The position numbers and the translations under genes are program-made. A stretch of DNA of 64,000 bases from Rhodeus uyekii (taxonomy: Eukaryota > Chordata > Actinopteri > Cypriniformes > Acheilognathidae): the NCBI GenBank assembly GCA_037043235.1, contig JAWRVZ010000093.1, forward strand, positions 2,035,001 through 2,099,000. The letters are read 5' to 3'. The notes below the pieces were generated by a model that had not been told where the DNA came from, ran no database searches, and saw only the letters and a list, made by a program, of their open reading frames with translations. Numbering within the stretch: position 1 is the stretch's first letter; each line of letters starts with the position of its first letter. Below, piece after piece: positions 57,141 to 64,000 of this stretch.

Positions 57141-59966
57141 GATAATTTTTTTATTTTGTTAATCTCAATCAAATAGGTCAGAAATAAGGATTATCATGAT
57201 TTTTGCTCATTGGTCCAAAACTTTGATATGTCAGGACATGTTGTCGTTTCAAAACTATTGCGTCAAAAACCCGTACATAGTTTTGTCTTAACTTTCTTTT
57301 GACAGCCCATAAGTAGACCTTTAAATGATCTGTTCAGATGTTAATCCGTTCCAATTCCACTCCAGTTCACTAAACTGTACTTTCCCAGGCATTAAACACG
57401 TTTATAGCAGCCCTGACAACGTTTCTTTTTTATCACATTCATTGCACTTTGCATGTTGTGAAATCACGTGCCAACAGACCGTTTCTGCCATACCCTTTTT
57501 CTCTCCCACTTTGAGTGGTTTTCCCAGGGAGTTTTTTTTTTTTTTAATTCCCACCCTATAAGTGCATTTTAAGGTGAGGCAGTGAATCATTTGGATGTTG
57601 GAAAGGAGAAAAAAGGAGAAAGTCTAAGCGCTTTTGAGAGAGGGGGACCATCAAGAGTGTTATTATCATGTAAATTGTGATGTAGAAAAGAGACAGTGAA
57701 ACTGATAGCAGTGATCTAATTATCTGTAGCCCAGCTCTAGACCCGGTCCTGAATGGGGGTCCCAGTGAAGCTGCCATGGCCTCACAATAAAACTCTGTAC
57801 CACAATAGAAAAATAGCAACAGTGTAAAAACAGGCTTTTTTTTTTTTTTTACAGGACTCGCCTCTGTGTTTCCAAAGTTAAGACTATTTTAAACAACACT
57901 AAAGTCCTTTTCCCTCTCACAGAATAGAAGTGACCACTATGATATTTTTAATCAAGTCATAAACCAGGAACCTGCTGTCATTACAGCAATGTTAAAAGTG
58001 TCAAATTATTATACTGATGATATAATTTGTTATGAAAAAAAAAAAGTTACAAAAATGCAGTGGACATCTGGACATGAAATAATGATTTGAATTTCCTATA
58101 TTATTTGACGTATTTATAAGCTTAAAATGTTCATTAAGAAGTTATGTATGAAATGTGTGTGTATGTATTATATATACATATATTGTATGTAATTTAATTG
58201 GATTTATGTCCATATTCATGAATGATACAAAGTCAAGCTATACTTTGCACAAAAATATCTTTAGGACAGTCTTAAACGCACTGAAAAAAATTAAGCCTTT
58301 TATCAAGATTTTTATGCATTTAAAAGAAAAAAGTAAAATCCTTACATATAATTATTATAAATTAAAAACTGATTGTAATAAAACATTTTGTATAAATTTG
58401 AATGGAACAAGGAAATGGACCATTTAGTTAGTTTAGCATGTGATTCGTATTCATTCATACGTATTATATTTATTTATATATATATGAGTGCATCAAACAA
58501 ATATATACTTGTCCCTTTAATTTTCTTTTTCAACAACCCCCCCCCCCCCCCCCCCCCCCCCCCTTTTCTTCTGAAAGCCTAATTTTGGCACAGTGACATC
58601 ACCAGGCTAATGGCTGATATTTTCTTCTCTTCCCGCACAGAGCTTTTGTACGTGCTACTCATTCACGTTTAAGGGCTTGACGCACTAATTCCGGAAACAA
58701 GTTTCTATGGCCACATAAAGGCCATGGGGATCAAAGAGGGTGAGGAGCAGAATACTGACACCAAAAAAAAAAGACGCCAAAGAATTGTGTAACATTAAAG
58801 AAAAGAGGCCATGGAGATTCCTAAACACACTTTTCAAAAGATGCAAAAACTGCCCAACACATTAGGTAGAAAGTAAATAGGTCAAATGTAATGATCTGTT
58901 TTGGCCGACCTGTTAATTTATTGCTATTTATTTTTAAAATACATTTTGCAAATCAAATAAGTTTGACCTTATGTGGACCTTATATGGAGTTTGGCAGTGA
59001 AAAAAAAAAGTTTACATTGACGCATAACTTGAATGAGATTTAAATGAGAGTTTTTCCTTTTCATTATCTTACCACTGACCCAATTACATATTTGCCTAGA
59101 GCATCAGAGGATGTGGTCCTTGCATGAGTAGAAACTGAGCTCCACACTAGTGGAAAACAAATTATAAAGAAGCAAAAGAAATTAACAAGGTCAAACTAAG
59201 TTGAACAAACTCAGCAGGGGGAAGAACAAATGAGACGGCTGAGGGAACAACATTCATCTTCCCGCTTTCGATTCACGTCCATGGAAAGCTGCTTAAGCAA
59301 ACGGACCATTGAAAGTGAGTATTGTTTGGTTATCGTTACACACCATGCACCCCGCCCTCCACCCAGGGAATTTACAAACTCAGCACCCACTTTTTTTTTT
59401 TAACCCCATTTTCCTTGGACAATCCCCCCCCCCCCCCCCAACCCCTTTCCATGCTCTCCAGTATGACAGTTACATACGCACACACACATTTTCCCATTGG
59501 TGTGTGTGTGGTCTAACCATCAGTGTTACCATCAACACATCCAAAACGAATGACCCTCGGTCAGCAAAATACTAGTAACATATTTGATTGATGGAACTGT
59601 CAGGTAAGAAGAAAGGATGTTTAATGGCAACAACAGGGTCCTTAGAAAAATGCAATAGTGTTGAAACCCCCACTTACCCTTGATGTTTGTCTACATTTAT
59701 ATGTTGTAAGAAATCATAAGTTATTAAGAATGGAATTGAAGATTTTGTTTGTTCTACATTTCTATAACATATTAAGGTTGTTTATGCGTGCACAAACAAG
59801 TGAACAATAGAAAAGTGAAATTCAATAAATTTGGTAAACATAAAAATATAGTAACTGTCGTATGCATAAACATTACTGAGAATGATTAGTTATTCCAGAA
59901 ACTTATTTTAGGCAAGCACTTGGCCATGTCACGTACTTGGCAAAGTCATAGGTGGGAAAAGTTTTT
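57141..59966. other. Intergenic with homopolymers
   Basis: Poly(C) tracts at 58537-58563 (27 bases) and 59424-59439 (16 bases), T-rich runs near 57532 and 57836. No gene. Confidence 0.5.
58537..58563. repeat. Poly(C) tract, 27 bases
   Basis: Uninterrupted run of C. Length may be affected by sequencing error. Confidence 0.9.
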
Positions 59967-61062
59967 GAGCTTCAGCAAGAACCAATGAGGTTCATTCTCG
60001 TGATACGCGTCACGTTTGAGCTTCAGCACGAGCCAATGAGGTTCATTCTCGTGTTACGCATCACGTTTGAGCTTCAGCAAGAGCCAATGAGGTTCATTCT
60101 TGTGTCACGCATCACGCTTGAGCTTCAGCAAGAGCCAATGAGGTTCATTCTCGTGATACGCATCACGTTTGAGCTTCAGCAAGAACCAATGAGGTTCATT
60201 CTCGTGTTACGCATCACGTTTGAGCTTCAGCAAGAGCCAATGAGGTTCATTCTTGTGTCACGCATCACGCTTGAGCTTCAGCAAGAGCCAATGAGGTTCA
60301 TTCTCGTGTTACGCATCACGCTTGAGCTTCAGCAAGAGCCAATGAGGTTCATTCTCGTGATACGTGTCACGTTTGAGCTTCAGCAAGAGCCAATGAGGTT
60401 CATTCTCGTGTTACGCGTCACGCTTGAGCTTCAGCAAGAGCCAATGAGGTTCATTCTCGTGTTACGCATCACGTTTGAGCTTCAGCAAGAGCCAATGAGG
60501 TTCATTCTCGTGAAACGCATCACGTTTGAGCTTCAGCAAGAACCAATGAGGTTCATTCTCGTGAAACGCAGCACGTTTGAGCTTCAGCAAGAGCCAATGA
60601 GGTTCATTCTCGTGAAACGCAGCACGTTTGAGCTTCAGCAAGAGCCAATGAGGTTCATTCTCATGTTACGCATCACGTTTGAGCTTCAGCACGAGCCAAT
60701 GAGGTTCATTCACGTGTTACACATCATGTTTGAGTTTCAGCAAGAACCAATGAGGGTCATTCTCGTGAAACGCATCACGTTTGAGCTTCAGCACGAGCCA
60801 ATGAGGTTCATTCACGTGTTACACATCATGTTTGAGTTTCAGCAAGAGCCAATGAGGTTCATTCTCATGTTACGCATCACGTTTGAGCTTCAGCACGAGC
60901 CAATGAGGTTCATTCACGTGTTACACATCATGTTTGAGTTTCAGCAAGAACCAATGAGGGTCATTCTCGTGTTACGCATCACGTTTAAGCTTCAACAAGA
61001 GCCAATGAGGTTCATTCTTGTGTTACCCATCACGTTTGACCTTCAGCAAGAACCAATGAGGT
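59967..61062 (+). repeat. 51-bp minisatellite, about 21.5 units, open in one frame
   Basis: Unit GAGCTTCAGCAAGAGCCAAT... of 51 bp, equal to 17 codons (about ELQQEPMRFILVLRITF). The surrounding frame (59952-61103) is open for 383 codons because the unit is a multiple of three with no stop in this frame. Variation between units mostly changes the amino acid (L/I/S/K at one site, Q/H at another), so protein constraint is not evident. Early units follow a three-unit pattern; units 14-20 follow a two-unit (102-bp) pattern with FIHVLHIMFEF. No homology to a known protein recognised. Each unit carries a CCAAT and a CACG core. Confidence 0.93.
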
Positions 61063-61078
61063 TACGTAACATTTTTGA

Positions 61079-63073
61079 TTTACCTAGTGATGAGAGAAAC
61101 TAATCTTTTTGAAAGTTGGAATCAAATGCTTTGCAAAATTATTCTCTGTTTCCGAAGTGCTCAAAATACCATGTGCCGCTGATCCCTGCTGGCCAAAATG
61201 GTGTAAACAAAAATGACAAATCAATTGCATGTTTTACTAAAAGTATAATCTATTAAATGTAATAAAAAAAAACATCTACACCATTACATGAAATGTCTGT
61301 ACAATATGTGCTAATTAAATTGTACAGCTTATTTTATGGAGAGCTTGGTTAATCAGTCAAGTAACAAACTATTCCTTTTTTTACTATACAAATGTGTGAT
61401 TTAAAAATTTCTACAAATGTACAACTTAAAAAAACAAAAAAGAAAACAAACACTGTTCTATCTGTTCTCTGAGATCATCGCCCCCTAGAGGCGAATCATG
61501 AAAAGCATTTATTTACAAAATAAGTATTTCAATATAATATAGCTATATGTTCAACCATTATTATTTCTAGCTGAGAGCAAATTTTGACATTTTGCTGAAG
61601 CTCGCAGAAGGCCTGGAATGGTATGGTATGTGTGCTATTCTAGTAGTAGAAAACCACAACAACCATTAAAATTTTGAAATGTTACAAAATGGTTATGAAC
61701 TGAAGTCAAGTGGCTTTGGCGGTTTGATATGTGCACTGGTTTGAAACAAATAATTAGCAAAAAGAAGATAATATTATATATTGTTTCGGCCAGCTTTAAA
61801 TGTACCTTTGAAGTTACTTTCAGACTAGGTAGCAAATAATAAAATAAAAACTAAGAAATTAATGCTTCGAACTGTTCATATTTCAAGGAGCAACAAAGTG
61901 AAAATCATCATCCATCACCTCACACTCATCTATTCCTCCTCATGACCTTCCCTAACCCCACAAAACAAACCTTCTCTGCACTCTGGCTGTGATATTAATA
62001 ATAATATTAGCAGGAGGCAGCTCAGCACAGAGCAGATAATGTCTGCGCATTGCAATTTGGAGAAGCAGGAGCTGCCAGTGAGTGAATGCAGGTCTGGTGG
62101 AGTCCTGCAGGTCCCGGCATGAGGCACAATCTCTGTGTTTTACACCGCATGCCTCCCGCTAGCTACTTTATTGCTCGTTTTCTGTCTTTAGGTTTTCATT
62201 AAATCACACTGGAGCAGCGTTTGTGGAGGAACAGTAAATGGGACGTGTACAGTTACTACTTTTCATATGCATTTATTCCGTGGATCATGTTCATGCATCA
62301 TTTCCTATAAAAACACTGCAAAATTAACACTAGTACAACCAGGAGTGTAAACAGTTTGTTCAGAAAACAGAAGACTTGTGGTAATTTTGTATGGAAAGTG
62401 AAAATAACACTGCTCACTGACATTAGGTCCAGCTAAAACAGTGGCTTTGGTGTAATTTCAGTGAATATTTGATTTCTGAATAGTAGAAATTAGCCCTAAA
62501 ATATATGTTGCAGTTGAACAAAAGGAATAGTTTATTGATTTCTTTTATCATTTACTCTCAATCTCATTCCAAACCAGCTTGATGTTTTTTTTTCTTTCTA
62601 ACAAACCATAAAGCTTGTCTTCATCCCTATATTTCAAATCTCACAAAACTCCATGTAAGTGTGAGTTCCATGTAAGAAAGAAAGAAATTTGAGTTCAATA
62701 CAACACAAAGGTGAATTTATACTTATAAAGTATTTTCATTTCTGCTCAACTTTTCCTTTAAAATGTGGCATACTTCAATAAAAAACCCTAGCTGACAGTG
62801 AATATGCATTTGATTATTATTGCTACAATTCAACTTTGAGACTTTGGCAAAGGACAGCCTGAGTGGTTTTGCATTTGGTGTATTGGAAACTTTGTGTCCC
62901 TCAATTTTATCCAAAAACTTACCGAGGATCCAAATGATAACATTTTTTTAAATTGTAATGGCAAGATTTGCACACACAATCACACAAAAACTTTCCATCC
63001 AAGTACCAAGGAAGAGGCCGCTAACTTTGGCACACAGCAAACAGAAATGTGTTTCTAAAAGTCTTCTTCATTT
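61079..63073. other. Intergenic, includes prcp 3' UTR
   Basis: No gene. 61980-62160 is less AT-rich. Minus-strand AATAAA at 62531-62536 is a candidate polyadenylation signal for prcp, about 540 nt past its stop. Confidence 0.45.
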
Positions 63074-63275
63074 CTAATCAAACTCTGCCTGTTTGATCCA
63101 CTGCTTGAAGTGGTGCACCTCCAGCTCCCGTGTTTTGATAACAGACGATGGGTCAAACTCATTGTTGTAGCGCAGATCGAGGTGGTGAGCACCTCCATTA
63201 ATCATAATGGCGACCAGAGATTTGGAAAGGCTCTTAGTCACTCCACCGCTCATCCACGGATCAAGATTTCCATTA
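63074..63275 (-). CDS. prcp: Lysosomal Pro-X carboxypeptidase, last coding exon (partial)
   Basis: Minus-strand exon. The acceptor TATTCTTTTTCAG ends at 63276, coding begins at 63275 with the last base of a split codon (a Ser in the family), and TAG is at 63074-63076: 66 complete codons. The product starts NGNLDPWMSGGVTK and includes GGAHHLDLRYNNEFDP, ending FKQWIKQAEFD. NGxLDPW and GAHHLD hold the catalytic Asp and His of peptidase family S28, 25 residues apart as expected. The family cleaves a C-terminal residue after proline in lysosomes (for example in angiotensin peptides). The close relative DPP7 shares both motifs; prcp is preferred because FAM181B neighbours PRCP in mammals. WMSGG replaces the usual W(S/A)GGG. 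Confidence 0.85.
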
Positions 63276-64000
63276 CTGAAAAAGAATACACTTGGTATGT
63301 TACACCTTTAGGTCTCATAGTATCACCAAATATGGTGTCTGTTGCCAAAACAAGCATATAAATTAAATTTCAAATTTACAATAATAAAAAAAACAAAAAA
63401 CGTAGATATGCTTCAAACCCAGTGAGCTTCCTATTTTTAGGATGGCATATACAGACCCCAACAAGAAGATTATATATTAAGTGATTGTAAGGCTATGCTT
63501 TGTTAAGAAAGCCATACCAGAATGGATTGCTATGGAAGCTTGTTTCAGCCAGGGAATAAAAAGAAAAAAAGTAATTGCTATTTTTTATCTTAACAAGAAA
63601 AAGACTTTTCTTCTCAGAATTGTGAGCTTATATCTTGCAATTAAGACTTTTATGAAAATTATGCAATTATAACTGGAAAAAGGAATTGATGAAAGATAAA
63701 AACTAGCATTTTAGCCTTTTTTCCTTACAATTGTAGGCTTTTTCCTAGAATTGCGAGAGACAAACTGGCAGTTCTTTTTGCAATTGCATATCCAGCAATT
63801 CTGGGAAATAAAGTTTATACCGAACACATCTAAGAAAAAAAGTCAGAAATATGATTAACTTATAGAGAAAGAAAAAAATATATGTCAGAATTGTGAAATA
63901 AATGTGTTTTTTGTGTGTGTGTGTGGTGGAAAGAAAATTTTATTTCCTATTAAATAATCATTTTGTATTTAAGGTGATGGTTGGGTGTCCAAAAAACTGA
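63276..64000 (-). other. prcp: Last intron of prcp (partial)
   Basis: AT-rich sequence with no further exon recognised up to the window edge. The preceding exons, including the one with the catalytic Ser, must lie beyond 64000. Confidence 0.6.

Overview
The window reads as teleost fish nuclear DNA, most likely from a cyprinid or close relative. The reasons are AT-rich intergenic sequence, long TA/CA/GA microsatellites, Tc1, hAT, Harbinger and Tigger-type DNA transposons, tRNA-headed SINEs, and a fam181b gene next to the last exon of prcp. The fam181b-prcp neighbourhood also exists in mammals (FAM181B/PRCP), so it supports the gene calls. Species cannot be named from sequence alone.

Layout. 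Bases 1-54,600 form a gene desert with no exon I can support. It holds transposon remains and minisatellites, separated by stretches of unique sequence. Some unique stretches (about 14.0-14.7, 18.5-19.2, 20.5-20.7, 22.0-22.6, 24.7-24.9, 28.7-29.1, 30.7-31.1, 31.9-32.7, 42.1-42.6, 47.0-47.3 and 56.65-57.1 kb) are compositionally complex and rich in homeodomain-like TAAT cores. They are candidate conserved enhancers, offered as inference only. The best-resolved mobile elements are: a hAT-type element inserted into a SINE with a perfect 8-bp target duplication (9771-10624); a solo LTR with a perfect 5-bp duplication (33755-34169); a Harbinger-type MITE with TTA duplications (33000-33583); a Tigger/pogo-like MITE with TA ends (29245-29781); a second TA-flanked element with a transposase-like tail (20873-21726); and three separate Tc1-type copies plus a fragment.

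Genes. fam181b (54688-55653, minus) is an intact single-exon gene of 321 codons. It keeps the family's basic core and a YAP-like TEAD-binding loop. The last coding exon of prcp (63074-63275, minus) carries the catalytic Asp and His of an S28 serine carboxypeptidase, and the rest of that gene lies beyond the right edge. The 7.4 kb between them contains a 51-bp minisatellite (59967-61062, about 21.5 units) that is open for 383 codons because its unit is a multiple of three.

Nothing here demonstrates a new biological system. The items most worth a second look are the 51-bp coding-phase minisatellite, the GC-rich minisatellite that reverses orientation at about 2970, the candidate enhancers of the desert, and the nested transposons with intact target duplications.
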